From Mycolicibacterium moriokaense (lineage in GTDB: Bacteria > Actinomycetota > Actinomycetes > Mycobacteriales > Mycobacteriaceae): a DNA stretch of 64,000 nt. Where the stretch lies: contig NZ_AP022560.1 of NCBI RefSeq assembly GCF_010726085.1, positions 4,650,001 to 4,714,000 on the forward strand, written 5' to 3'. This document shows positions 35,020-43,604 of the stretch, piece after piece (position 1 is the stretch's first letter; each line of letters starts with the position of its first letter). Made by a program: the position numbers and the translations under genes. The notes below the pieces were generated by a model that was not told where the DNA came from, made no database searches, and was given only the letters and a program-made list of their open reading frames with translations.

Positions 35020-35808
35020 TCACTGCTCACGTGGCTTATCGAGTTCCCGGAGCGCCTCTGCGCGCGTCGTGGCCGCATCGGTCATCATCCCGACATCCGT
35101 GCCAGCCGAGATGAATCGCAGGCCCTGGTCCACGAACCATTTCAGCAGGTCAACGGACTTGATTCCAGCCACTCCGAGCGCGACGCCGTGGGTTCGGCAA
35201 GCCGCTGCGACTGATTCTACGGCATGGTGGAAATGGGCATTCTCATACTGCCCGTGGATGCCCATTTCGGCGGTCAGGTCGCTCGGCCCGATGAGGATCA
35301 TGTCGACACCGCCGACCGCGGCGATGTCCGCGCTGGCTTCGACCGCCTCGGGCGTCTCCACCATCACGGCGACCACGGTCTGCTCTTCCAGAATTCTCGT
35401 CAGTTCCGCGCCAGGCCGAGGTGCGAATCCACTCACCGCATTGGGTCCGGAAATCGATCGGTGGCCAACGGGTGGGAAGCGCGCCGCATCGACGATAGCT
35501 TGCGCTTCAGACGCTGAATTCACATGTGGGACAATGACTCCCACCGCACCATTGTCCAGCACCCGAGCGATGACACTGGGGTCGTGGGACGGCACCCGAA
35601 CCAGCCCCGATATACCGGCTCCGACTGCGCTGCTGCACAGCATCGCCGCCGTCTCGAGCGATGTCGACGTGTGCTCCAGATCGACGTAGACGGCGTCGTA
35701 TCCGCACGATGCGGCGATTGCTGGGACATCAGGGGTTCGGGCGTTCATCAGCGCCAGACACAGCACGAGTCGGTCACCCGTCAGCGCAGCACGCAACGAT
35801 CCCTGCAC
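35020..35808 (-). CDS. HpcH/HpaI-family class II aldolase
   Basis: A 262-residue aldolase that cleaves or forms a 4-hydroxy-2-oxoacid, releasing pyruvate or a related oxo acid and an aldehyde. Metal ligands and active-site residues are clear: Glu45-His46 in AVYVDLEHTSTS, Glu151 in VAVMVETPEAVE and Asp177 in LIGPSDLTAEMG. Arg71 (LVRVPSHDP) fits the substrate-binding arginine. It leads the minus-strand set including the dioxygenase and hydroxyacid dehydrogenase. A TGAGAA-type site lies 19 bases upstream. Confidence 0.9.
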   Translation of the reverse strand: MQGSLRAALTGDRLVLCLALMNARTPDVPAIAASCGYDAVYVDLEHTSTSLETAAMLCSSAVGAGISGLVRVPSHDPSVIARVLDNGAVGVIVPHVNSASEAQAIVDAARFPPVGHRSISGPNAVSGFAPRPGAELTRILEEQTVVAVMVETPEAVEASADIAAVGGVDMILIGPSDLTAEMGIHGQYENAHFHHAVESVAAACRTHGVALGVAGIKSVDLLKWFVDQGLRFISAGTDVGMMTDAATTRAEALRELDKPREQ

Positions 35809-35826
35809 ACGCTCACGGTATCCGAC

Positions 35827-35844
35827 TGAGAACGATCATTCCAT
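35827..35844. promoter_or_regulatory. TGAGAA-N6-TTCCAT site, site 3
   Basis: Nine of 12 half-site bases match TGAGAA-N6-TTCTCA, in the divergent region between the HpcH aldolase and thiolase-fold genes. Confidence 0.45.
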
Positions 35845-35860
35845 CCATTCGTTAACGCCA

Positions 35861-35875
35861 TTATCAATGTGATAA
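35861..35875. promoter_or_regulatory. TTATCA-ATG-TGATAA palindrome
   Basis: A perfect 6-bp inverted repeat with a 3-base spacer, ending 9 bases before the ATG of the thiolase-fold gene and overlapping its likely -10 region (TAACCA at 35873). Confidence 0.5.
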
Positions 35876-35884
35876 CCATTAGAT

Positions 35885-37033
35885 ATGCCATCGAACCGCG
35901 TTGCGCTCGTCGGCGCGGGGCTGTCCGATTGTGGACGGGTACCCGACAAGACAGCCATGGGGTTGATGGCTCAGGCCGCGCGCCGCGCCGTCGCTGACGC
36001 AGGGCTGACCAAAGGCGATATCGACGGTTTCGGCGGCCACGGGACGCTCCTGCCGCCGGTCGAGGTCAGCGAATACCTGGGGCTGCGCCCAACGTGGGTG
36101 GACGCCACCAACGTCGGCGGCTCGTCCTGGGAGGTCATGGCCCGTCATGCGGCGGACGCGATCGCCGCGGGTGACGTCGAGGTCGTGCTGCTGACCTACG
36201 GGTCGACCGCGCGCTCCGACGTCAAACGACGGGTCCGGGCGTCGGCGGCCGCGATGGGCACCGGCGGTGCGATGCAGTACGAGGCGCCTTATGGCGCAAC
36301 GCTGATCGCGAAGTATGCGATGGCCGCCCGCAGGCACATGATCGAATACGGCACCACCATTGAGCAGTTGGCCGAAGTCGCAGTCGCCGCTCACGAATGG
36401 GCGGCCATGAACGACAACGCATTCGAGCGTGATCGCATCACTGTCGCCGACGTCGCGGCCGCCCCGATGCTGGCCGACCCGTTCACCGCCAAACACGTGT
36501 GCCTTCGCACCGACGGTGGCGGTGCGGTCGTCCTGGCCAGCGAGCGGGTGGCAAGAAACTGCGCGAAAGACCCGGTGTGGATCCTCGGCGCGGCCGACGC
36601 GACCTCGCACGTCAGCATGAGCGAGTGGACCGACTTCACCACATCGGCCGCGGCGGTTTCCGGCCCTGCGGCGTTCGCGCAAGCCGGGGTGACACCCGCC
36701 GACGTGGATGTATGCCAGCTGTATGACTCGTTCACGTCGACTGTGCTGCTGACCGTGGAGGATCTGGGTTTCTGCGCCAAAGGGGACGGTGGACCGTTCA
36801 TCGGATCCGGCGCACTTCGACCAGGCGGCGCGCTGCCGACGAACACCGACGGCGGCGGGCTCGCGTCATGTCATCCCGGCATGCGAGGGATGTTTCTGAT
36901 GGTGGAGGCGGTCAGACAACTGCGCGGCGAATGCGGCGCCAGGCAGGTCGAAGACGCGCGCCTGGCCTGTGTGCACGCGATGGGCGGATTCTTCACCCAC
37001 AGCGCCACTCTGATCCTGGGCAGAGACTCATGA
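35885..37033 (+). CDS. Thiolase-fold lipid-transfer protein, probable Ltp2-type aldolase
   Basis: A 382-residue thiolase superfamily protein. The position of the nucleophilic Cys of thiolases is occupied by Gly-Ser-Ser (residues 79-81 in NVGGSSWEVM), so it cannot be a normal acetyltransferase. The C-terminal half has the SCP2/Ltp landmarks VDVCQLYDSFTSTVLLTVEDLGF and NTDGGGLASCHPGMRG. Together with the DUF35 gene that overlaps it, this fits the Ltp2-DUF35 aldolases of steroid side-chain degradation, which cleave a beta-hydroxyacyl-CoA by retro-aldol. The role is inferred from family and context. Confidence 0.85.
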   Translation: MPSNRVALVGAGLSDCGRVPDKTAMGLMAQAARRAVADAGLTKGDIDGFGGHGTLLPPVEVSEYLGLRPTWVDATNVGGSSWEVMARHAADAIAAGDVEVVLLTYGSTARSDVKRRVRASAAAMGTGGAMQYEAPYGATLIAKYAMAARRHMIEYGTTIEQLAEVAVAAHEWAAMNDNAFERDRITVADVAAAPMLADPFTAKHVCLRTDGGGAVVLASERVARNCAKDPVWILGAADATSHVSMSEWTDFTTSAAAVSGPAAFAQAGVTPADVDVCQLYDSFTSTVLLTVEDLGFCAKGDGGPFIGSGALRPGGALPTNTDGGGLASCHPGMRGMFLMVEAVRQLRGECGARQVEDARLACVHAMGGFFTHSATLILGRDS

Positions 37034-37449
37034 GCGCGCCGAACCGGCCCACCGTCGACTCCGACAGCGAAGCCTGGTGGACGGCCGTCGAGGACCGCCG
37101 GCTGATGGTCAACGCCTGCCGATCATGCAGTCGAAACTCGCTGTACGCCAGGCCGTTCTGCCCGCACTGCTGGAGTGAGGATGTCGCGCTCGTGCCTGCG
37201 AGCGGACGCGCCCGCCTGTACACCTGGAGCGTCGTACACCAGAACGCCGCACCGTTCGACGCGCGCACTCCGTACGTGCTGGCCATGGTGGACCTCGACG
37301 AGGGACCTCGGCTGATGACGGTGATCGAGGACTGCCGCGACACCGCACTGCAGGCCGGGCTCGAGTTGGACCTGGACTTCCGCGAGGACGACGGATTCGT
37401 CGTTCCAGTTTTCAAACCGGCCGTGCGGATCAAGGGAGAACCCCGATGA
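37030..37449 (+). CDS. DUF35 OB-fold/zinc-ribbon protein
   Basis: A 139-residue acyl-CoA-binding OB-fold partner protein. The rubredoxin-like zinc ribbon is formed by Cys30, Cys33, Cys44 and Cys47 (NACRSC and RPFCPHC), followed by the OB fold with LYTWSVVHQNAAP and ALVPASGRA. DUF35 proteins bind thiolase-fold aldolases and are needed for their activity. The ATG overlaps the stop of the thiolase-fold gene (ATGA), and the remnant of a further gene overlaps its own stop. Confidence 0.9.
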   Translation: MSAPNRPTVDSDSEAWWTAVEDRRLMVNACRSCSRNSLYARPFCPHCWSEDVALVPASGRARLYTWSVVHQNAAPFDARTPYVLAMVDLDEGPRLMTVIEDCRDTALQAGLELDLDFREDDGFVVPVFKPAVRIKGEPR

Positions 37450-37493
37450 ACAAAGACGAGATGATTCTGATCGGGACTGGCAGGCGCAGATGA
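37446..37493 (+). pseudogene. Remnant of an amidohydrolase gene (first 9-10 codons)
   Basis: An ATG overlaps the DUF35 stop exactly as a coupled gene would and reads MNKDEMILIG before running into unrelated codons and a TGA after 15 residues. The opening resembles the start of Amidohydro_2 proteins in mycobacteria (MNKD-MILIS-VDDH). The rest of the gene appears deleted; the following 40 bases read in another frame as a short tail. Inference from a short match. Confidence 0.45.
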
Positions 37494-37538
37494 GCAAGGT
37501 CACCGCGAACACACACGATTGACAGTCGGCTCGACGAC

Positions 37539-39107
37539 TCAGGTGAGGCGGTCGGCCACCACGCGCGGCCGCCCTTCCGAGCGCGCGTGCAGCGTATTGC
37601 GTTCCACCTTGCCGTTGGCGTTGACCGGTAACGGCTGATCCCAGAACACGAGTTCCTCGGGCAGTTTGTATTTGGGCAACCCTGCCGCGCCCAACGCGTT
37701 GGCGACATCGGCCAGCGACAGCCGGCACCCATCTTCGAGCACCATCGCCACCGCCAGCCGCTCCCCGGTCGTGGCATCGGCCACCGAATACGCCGCGCAC
37801 TCCCGCACGCCGTCGATGCGGGCGACGGCCTCTTCGACCTCAGCCGCGGGGATCTTCATCCCGTTGCGGATGACGATGTCCTTGATCCGCCCGACGACGC
37901 GAACCCGGCCGGCGTTGAGCTCGGCCACATCTCCGGTGCGGAACCACTCCCCGTCGTACCCGAGCGCGTCGTCCTCGGCGTCGGTGTATCCGAGAAACGC
38001 GTGTGGTCCCCGAATGCAGCACTCCGCCGGGTCGGCCGACGATCCGACCCGCACCTCGACGTCGGCCAGCGCCACTCCGTCGTCTGCATGGCGCACGTCC
38101 CTCGGTTCACCGCGGAGGCCCGACGTACTCACCGGCACCTCCGACGAACCGTAGGCGCGCATGACGACGATGCCGAAGTCGTCCTCCACGCGTTCGACGA
38201 TGCGCCGGTCAAGCATGGTTCCGCCGAGATACACGGCGCGCAGCGGGACGGGTTCACCGCGGCTGACTGCTTCGTCGAGCAGCCTGTCGAGCAGACGGTC
38301 CGGACCGCCGTACCAGGTGGCACCGGTCGAGATGAGCAGTTCGCACGTGCTGACCGGATCCCAACGATCCTCGAGTACGACGGGTGCCTTCAGCATCGGC
38401 CCGATGAAAAGGGCCTGCACGACGCCCGTGACCGACGCCAGCGGGCTGACAAGGAAGATTCGGTCGTCCCTCCCCAGTCCGGCCGCCGCGATGTAGTTCT
38501 GCGAGGCCTTGATCAAGGTGCTCAACGAGTGGATCACGCCCTTCGGCCGCGACGTCGTCCCCGATGTGTAGAGGATCAGCGCGGGCTCGTCGGCGGGACG
38601 CCTGGGGTGGTGCGACTCGACGCCGCGTGTTTCGTCGCCGGCACCACCCAATTCGATCCATGTGCATACGTCGGCCAGTCCGGATTCGGTGACGGCCGGC
38701 CAATTCGGCGCCGCACCGTGGACCGCACCCGTACGGGAGACGATATCGGCGACCTGGGCGGGCCCGGCACTGCGCGGCACGAGCAGTACCAACGCGTCGA
38801 GCCGAAGTGCGGCATGCACGGCGGCGACGGAGTCGATGTCGTTGCCGACGACTAGGACCACTGGAGCTGACGCGCGTATTCCCGCATCGTGCATCACGCT
38901 GCATATGCGGTCGATGTGCTCGTCGAGCTCGGAGTAGGTGAGTTGAGTGTCCCTGCTGCACAAGGCCTGCCTCGATGGGTGCCGCGCGGCAGCGGTCCGC
39001 ACGACGTCGATCGGTCGTTCCGACCAGTGCCCGGCGGCGCGGTAGCCGGGGCGCAATTCCTCGGCTCGCCGACGCGCGTGCCGCAGGAGCTCGGCCGGGG
39101 CACTCAT
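37539..39107 (-). CDS. Acyl-CoA synthetase (AMP-binding), second of the island
   Basis: A 522-residue adenylate-forming CoA ligase. The P-loop is LYTSGTTSRPKGVIH, the aromatic-pocket region YGSSEVPVSTSG, the hinge FRTGDVAELNAGRVRVVGRIKDIVIRNGMK (from about 390), and the catalytic Lys lies in ANGKVERNTL near the end. The ATG at 39107 has GGAGG 5 bases upstream; a longer in-frame start is unlikely. It diverges from the SDR gene at 39163. The acid activated is unknown. Confidence 0.9.
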   Translation of the reverse strand: MSAPAELLRHARRRAEELRPGYRAAGHWSERPIDVVRTAAARHPSRQALCSRDTQLTYSELDEHIDRICSVMHDAGIRASAPVVLVVGNDIDSVAAVHAALRLDALVLLVPRSAGPAQVADIVSRTGAVHGAAPNWPAVTESGLADVCTWIELGGAGDETRGVESHHPRRPADEPALILYTSGTTSRPKGVIHSLSTLIKASQNYIAAAGLGRDDRIFLVSPLASVTGVVQALFIGPMLKAPVVLEDRWDPVSTCELLISTGATWYGGPDRLLDRLLDEAVSRGEPVPLRAVYLGGTMLDRRIVERVEDDFGIVVMRAYGSSEVPVSTSGLRGEPRDVRHADDGVALADVEVRVGSSADPAECCIRGPHAFLGYTDAEDDALGYDGEWFRTGDVAELNAGRVRVVGRIKDIVIRNGMKIPAAEVEEAVARIDGVRECAAYSVADATTGERLAVAMVLEDGCRLSLADVANALGAAGLPKYKLPEELVFWDQPLPVNANGKVERNTLHARSEGRPRVVADRLT

Positions 39108-39162
39108 GGATCCTCCGATGCAAATGCTGGTTCTCGTCTGAGGTAAATGTATCCTCTCACGC

Positions 39163-40056
39163 ATGGTCGACGCCCAACCCTCATCGTCTGAACGCTCATC
39201 GCTGACTTTCGACGGCCAGGTGGCCATCGTCACCGGCGCGGGCGGTGGACTCGGACGCTGTCATGCCCTGGAACTCGCCCGCCGGGGAGCACGGGTGGTG
39301 GTCAACGACCTCGGCAGCGCGGTGGATGGCAGCGGTGCCTCGATCTCGTCGGCGCAGAAGGTTGTCGATGAGATCACCGCAGCGGGCGGCACCGCGATCG
39401 CCAACGGCGATTCCGTCGCCACCGAGGCGGGCGGCGCGGCGATCGTCGACCAGGCCATGTCCGAATTCGGACGGGTCGACATCCTGATCAACAACGCGGG
39501 CATTCTCCGCGACGCGGCGTTCAAGAACATGACCGCCGAACAGGTCGACGCGGTCATCTCCGTTCACCTCACGGGCACCTTCAACGTAACCCGCGCTGTT
39601 TGGCCGGTCATGCGCGACCAGAACTACGGGCGTATTGTCCAAACAACATCGGGTACAGGTCTTTTCGGAAACTTCGGACAGGCCAACTACGGTGCGGCCA
39701 AGATGGGTCTGGTCGGGATGATGCACGTGCTCGCCATCGAGGGCGCGCGCAACGGCATCGCGATCAACGCCATCGCGCCGATCGCCAGAACCCGCATGAC
39801 CGAGGACATCATGGGCGAGGCCGGCAAGGCCATGGACCCCGAACTTGTCACGCCGGTGGTGGTCTACCTGGCCCACGAGAGCTGCGACCGCACCGCGCAC
39901 ATCTATTCGGTGGGTGGGGGCAAGGTGTCGCGTGTGTTCATCGGCGTCACCAAGGGCATCGAGGACACCGCGCTGACCGCTGAAACCGTGGCCGAGGCCA
40001 TCGATCAGATCGACGACAGCTCCGCGTTCACGATCCGGGGCGGCCCCACGTCCTGA
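39163..40056 (+). CDS. SDR dehydrogenase, HSD17B4/MFE-2-like hydroxyacyl-CoA dehydrogenase
   Basis: A 297-residue short-chain dehydrogenase. The cofactor motif is VTGAGGGLGRCHALELARRGARVVVNDLG, typical of the multifunctional-enzyme-2 branch; NNAG is present as ILINNAGILRD; the active site is Ser in TTSGTGLFG and Tyr-Lys in QANYGAAKMG. It probably oxidises a 3-hydroxyacyl-CoA in beta-oxidation. TATCCT at 39150-39155 lies 7 bases before the ATG, so the transcript is probably leaderless. Confidence 0.9.
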   Translation: MVDAQPSSSERSSLTFDGQVAIVTGAGGGLGRCHALELARRGARVVVNDLGSAVDGSGASISSAQKVVDEITAAGGTAIANGDSVATEAGGAAIVDQAMSEFGRVDILINNAGILRDAAFKNMTAEQVDAVISVHLTGTFNVTRAVWPVMRDQNYGRIVQTTSGTGLFGNFGQANYGAAKMGLVGMMHVLAIEGARNGIAINAIAPIARTRMTEDIMGEAGKAMDPELVTPVVVYLAHESCDRTAHIYSVGGGKVSRVFIGVTKGIEDTALTAETVAEAIDQIDDSSAFTIRGGPTS

Positions 40057-40189
40057 CGCTCTCGCTCAGAACCCGCGCGGAAGCCAAGGGCGACAACGCG
40101 TTTCCCATTTCCTGTCGATCGATGGTCACGCGTTGCACACCGTCCTCGCCGATCAAGAGAGTGATGCCGATGGCCTCTTCACAGATCAC
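40028..40189 (-). pseudogene. Relic of an enoyl-CoA hydratase N-terminus
   Basis: A 53-codon minus-strand frame from GTG 40189 reads LLIGEDGVQRVTIDRQEMGN then ALSPLA, which has the shape of a crotonase N-terminus (DGV-x-VTLNRPE-x-NAL). The similarity ends after about 35 residues, where the frame runs into the end of the SDR gene on the other strand. This looks like a gene truncated by rearrangement. The stretch 40057-40285 holds nothing else but the promoter region of the next operon. Confidence 0.4.
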
Positions 40190-40285
40190 TTCATCCCCAG
40201 TGTTAACGGCGTTTCCGCTTTTCGGGTATCTTAATTTCCACTATCGGTTGGACGACGGCAAAGAACCGAAACGAGGAGGCGCTGG

Positions 40286-41548
40286 ATGACCGACACCTCG
40301 CCTCAGACGGGCCAGATCACCGACGAGGGACTGGCCCGCCTTCGCGCCACCATCGGCATCGCCGTCCCGCACCCTCAGCCGCCGCATTACCTGCGTCCCA
40401 ACGAGGACACGTTCCGCCACGTCGCCGAGAGCTACGGCGATGCCAACCCGCTGTGGGGTGATCCCGAGTACGCGGCCAAGACGGTGTGGGGCGAATCCGT
40501 TGCGCCGCCCGCCCTCATCGGCGGGGACACGTTGATCGGTGAGGACGAGGTCACCGAACTCTCCGACGAGGACCGGGCCCTCACGAAGGGCGACCCGCTC
40601 CGCGGCGTGCACGCCTTCTACGCCTCCTCGGCGCGCGAGTGGTGGGCACCGCTACGTGCCAACCACCGGGTGTTCCGGCGCAACGCACTCGTCGCGGCGC
40701 TCGACAAGACCAGCGAGTTCGCTGGACGCGCCGTCCATGAATGGTCGGCGCAGGTGTTTCGCGACGACGAGGGCACCATCCTCGGCGGCCAGTACCGCAA
40801 CATGATCCGCACGGAGCGCAGCAAGGCGCGCGGCAAGAAGAAGTACGAATCCATCGAATTGAAGACGTGGAGCCCCGACGAGATCGCGGAGATCGACGAA
40901 CGGTACGCGCGCGAGAGTCCTCGCGGCGCCGACCCGCGCTGGTGGGAGGACGTCGACGAGGGCGACGACCTTGGCACGCTGACCAAGGGTCCCCTGACGG
41001 TCACCGACATGGTGTGCTGGCACGTCGGAATGGGGATGGGCTTGTACGGCGTGCGGCCACTGCAGTTGGCATGGCGCAACCGGCAGCGCATTCCGCGCTT
41101 CTACACGCCGGACGAACACGGCGTGCCCGATGCGCAGCAACGTGTGCACTGGGATCCGACCGCCGCACGTAACGCGGGCAATCCCACGACGTTCGACTAC
41201 GGCCGCATGCGCGAGACGTGGCTGATTCACCTCTGCACCAACTGGATGGGCGACGACGCGTGGCTGTGGAAGCTCGATTGCGAATTCCGGCTATTCAACT
41301 ACGTCGGCGATCTACACACCGTGAGTGGCACGGTGGTCCGTAAGTACCTCGCCGACGGGGACCGGCCCGCCGTCGACGTCGAACTCGCGGCGACGAATCA
41401 CCGTGGCCAGGTGACCGCACCGGGACACGCCACCATCCTGCTGCCCAGCCGGCAGCGCGGCCCCGTCCGCCTTCCTGATCCACCAGGTAACGCCACGAAC
41501 CTGACCGACCTGTTGTCCGCCGTTTCCGCCCAGTTCGCCGAACGATGA
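40286..41548 (+). CDS. MaoC-like double-hotdog hydratase
   Basis: A 420-residue protein with two hotdog domains (about 20-190 and 215-400), resembling FAS1-like/MaoC hydratases of mycobacterial lipid clusters. Landmarks are YLRPNEDTFRHVAESYGDANPLWGDPEYA at the N-terminus and the second hotdog segment FNYVGDLHTVSGTVVRKYLADG plus VELAATNHRGQVTAPGHATILLP. It probably hydrates a bulky enoyl-CoA, as ChsH-type hydratases do for steroid chains. ACGAGGAGG lies before the ATG. It leads an eight-gene operon ending at 47889. Confidence 0.8.
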   Translation: MTDTSPQTGQITDEGLARLRATIGIAVPHPQPPHYLRPNEDTFRHVAESYGDANPLWGDPEYAAKTVWGESVAPPALIGGDTLIGEDEVTELSDEDRALTKGDPLRGVHAFYASSAREWWAPLRANHRVFRRNALVAALDKTSEFAGRAVHEWSAQVFRDDEGTILGGQYRNMIRTERSKARGKKKYESIELKTWSPDEIAEIDERYARESPRGADPRWWEDVDEGDDLGTLTKGPLTVTDMVCWHVGMGMGLYGVRPLQLAWRNRQRIPRFYTPDEHGVPDAQQRVHWDPTAARNAGNPTTFDYGRMRETWLIHLCTNWMGDDAWLWKLDCEFRLFNYVGDLHTVSGTVVRKYLADGDRPAVDVELAATNHRGQVTAPGHATILLPSRQRGPVRLPDPPGNATNLTDLLSAVSAQFAER

Positions 41549-42351
41549 CCTACGACAGTGTGACCGGCCTTCGCGCCGAACAGCTGGGCCCGGTGCTACA
41601 TCTCACACTGGACCGCGCCGACCGACGCAACGCGATCAACGACGTCGTGCTCGACGCGATGATCGGCCACCTCGCGGCTGCGGGAATTGACGAATCGGTG
41701 CGGGTGATCCGCATCGATGCCGAGGGTCCCGACTTCTGCGCCGGGTCTGATCTGATCGCCAACAATGCGCGCTCCGAACGCAAACCACGGGTGGGCAGCA
41801 CCCAGCGCCGGCTGCCGAACAAGGCCAACAGGTTCATACCCCTGATGCTCGAAACGCAGGTTCCGATCGTCACGGTCGTTCGGGGATGGGCCGCCGGCCT
41901 CGGCTTCCATATCGCGTTGGCGTCCGACTTTTGCGTCGCCGCCGATAACGCGCGGTTCTGGGAACCGTTCATGGCGCGCGGGTTCACCCCTGACAGCGGA
42001 GCGGCGTGGCTACTCCCCCGCGTCATCGGCCTAGTGCGCACCAGACGACTGCTGATGCTGGGCGAGGAGATCTCCGGAGCCACCGCCGCTGAGTGGGGCA
42101 TCATCCACGGGGCTCACCCGGAAGGCGAATTGGACTCGGTGGCACGAGAACTGATCACCAAGCTCAGCGAGGCCCCAACCGTCGCGCTCGGTCTCACCAA
42201 ATGGTTGCTGCAGAGCGGCAACGGTCTGGATCTCGACCGGCATCTGCAGAACGAGGCGATGGCGCTCGAATTGTCAAGCCGCAGCGAGGACTTCCGCGAA
42301 GGTCTGGCGGCATTCCGCGAAAAGCGCGACGCGAAGTACCAGGGTCGCTGA
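41545..42351 (+). CDS. Enoyl-CoA hydratase/isomerase family protein
   Basis: A 268-residue crotonase-fold protein: VLHLTLDRADRRNAINDVVLD, oxyanion strand GPDFCAGSDLIANNA, second oxyanion helix VTVVRGWAAGLGFHIALASDF. The position of the catalytic Glu in typical hydratases is in the segment FTPDSGAAWLLPRVIG, where Asp is present. A basic insertion (ERKPRVGSTQRRLPNK) follows the first oxyanion strand. Start overlaps the MaoC stop by 4 bases. Confidence 0.9.
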   Translation: MTYDSVTGLRAEQLGPVLHLTLDRADRRNAINDVVLDAMIGHLAAAGIDESVRVIRIDAEGPDFCAGSDLIANNARSERKPRVGSTQRRLPNKANRFIPLMLETQVPIVTVVRGWAAGLGFHIALASDFCVAADNARFWEPFMARGFTPDSGAAWLLPRVIGLVRTRRLLMLGEEISGATAAEWGIIHGAHPEGELDSVARELITKLSEAPTVALGLTKWLLQSGNGLDLDRHLQNEAMALELSSRSEDFREGLAAFREKRDAKYQGR

Positions 42352-42356
42352 CACCC

Positions 42357-43604
42357 ATGTCCCGTCTCCCGATCTCCGCAACCACCAGCGTCGACGATGC
42401 CGTCGCCACGGTGCAGCAGTGGGTCGAGGCAGAGGTGCCTGCGGAGTGGCGGTCGGCTGCGGCCGATGGGTCCGACGCGCTTCGGGCGGTGCGTAGCCAT
42501 GACGCCTACGTGTCGTGGTATCCGACGTTCGCAGACTCCGGGCTGGTGGTGCCGACGTGGGAGCCTGAGCACGGGGGCCTCGGTGTGACCAACGAGATCG
42601 CCCGCGCCATAGAGAAGGTACTCGGACCGCTCAGGCTGAGAAGGCTGAATCCGTTGGGGCTGAACAACGCTGCGGCGGCCCTGTTCAGTCACGGAACGGA
42701 GGAGCAGCGGCGACGATTTCTTCCTCCGATCGTGCGCAACGAGGAGAAATGGTGCCAACTGTTCAGCGAGCCCGGGGCGGGATCCGATCTCGCGTCGCTG
42801 GCCACGCGCGCCGTCCGTGACGGTGACGGCTGGGTGATCACCGGCCAAAAGGTGTGGACCACGTGGGCCGATGAGGCCGACTTGGCGATCCTGCTGGCGC
42901 GCACCGATCCCGATGCGCCGAAACACAAAGGCATCACCTACTTCCTGCTCGACATGCATCAGCCGGGTGTCGAGGTCAGGCCGCTGCGCCAGATCACCGG
43001 AGAATCCGAATTCAATGAGGTGTTCCTGGACGGCGCGCGAGTACCCGACGCACACCGCGTGGGAGAGGTCAACGATGGTTGGCGTGTCAGCGCATCGACA
43101 CTGTCCAGCGAGCGGCAGATGGTGTCGGGCTCGGGTTCCGGCGGGATGGGACGGCTCGGCGGCTCCAGTGCCGATCGGTTGATCACGTTGGCGCAGGAAA
43201 CGGGTCGGTGGGATGATCCCGTCGTCCGCAACAAGGTGATGCGTCTGTGGGCCCAGGAACAGATCCGTGGATGGACCAATGCCCGCGTGCGCGCGGCTCT
43301 TTCGGCCGGCCAGTCTCCCGGCGCCGCCTCCTCGATCGGCAAGGTGCACCAGGCGACGCTCAACCAGCAGATCCAGGACCTGATGGTCGATCTGCTCGGC
43401 ACCGACGCGGTGGCATGGCCTGCGACCGACGACCCGGACGCGCTGCCCCGCGATGTGCACGGCATGATGCGCAGCCTCGCCAACGCCACCGAGGGCGGCA
43501 CCACCGACATCAACAAGAACATTCTCGGTGAACGGGTACTCGGACTGCCCAAGGAACCCGACCCGTGGAAGGGCAAGCCCTGGAAGGACATCCCGCGCTC
43601 GTGA
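42357..43604 (+). CDS. Acyl-CoA dehydrogenase, full length
   Basis: A 415-residue FAD enzyme. Typical stretches are LFSEPGAGSDLASLATRAVRDGDGWVITGQKVWTTWADEADLAILLARTD (about 135-185), RQITGESEFNEVFLDGARVPDAHRVGEVNDGW, and the C-terminal NATEGGTTDINKNILGERVLGLPKEP. The C-terminal section differs from the IYxGT pattern seen in simple acyl-CoA dehydrogenases, as in those acting on cyclic acyl-CoAs. The ATG at 42357 is 5 bases after the preceding stop; longer upstream codons are shadow of that gene. Confidence 0.9.
   Translation: MSRLPISATTSVDDAVATVQQWVEAEVPAEWRSAAADGSDALRAVRSHDAYVSWYPTFADSGLVVPTWEPEHGGLGVTNEIARAIEKVLGPLRLRRLNPLGLNNAAAALFSHGTEEQRRRFLPPIVRNEEKWCQLFSEPGAGSDLASLATRAVRDGDGWVITGQKVWTTWADEADLAILLARTDPDAPKHKGITYFLLDMHQPGVEVRPLRQITGESEFNEVFLDGARVPDAHRVGEVNDGWRVSASTLSSERQMVSGSGSGGMGRLGGSSADRLITLAQETGRWDDPVVRNKVMRLWAQEQIRGWTNARVRAALSAGQSPGAASSIGKVHQATLNQQIQDLMVDLLGTDAVAWPATDDPDALPRDVHGMMRSLANATEGGTTDINKNILGERVLGLPKEPDPWKGKPWKDIPRS

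Noticed and set aside
39139..39159. TGAGG...CCTCTCA as another island operator
   Set aside because: The spacing is wrong for TGAGAA-N6-TTCTCA and the arms are only partly complementary.
42114..43460. 448-codon open frame on the minus strand
   Set aside because: It is opposite the hydratase and dehydrogenase genes of the eight-gene operon and encodes no recognisable domain.
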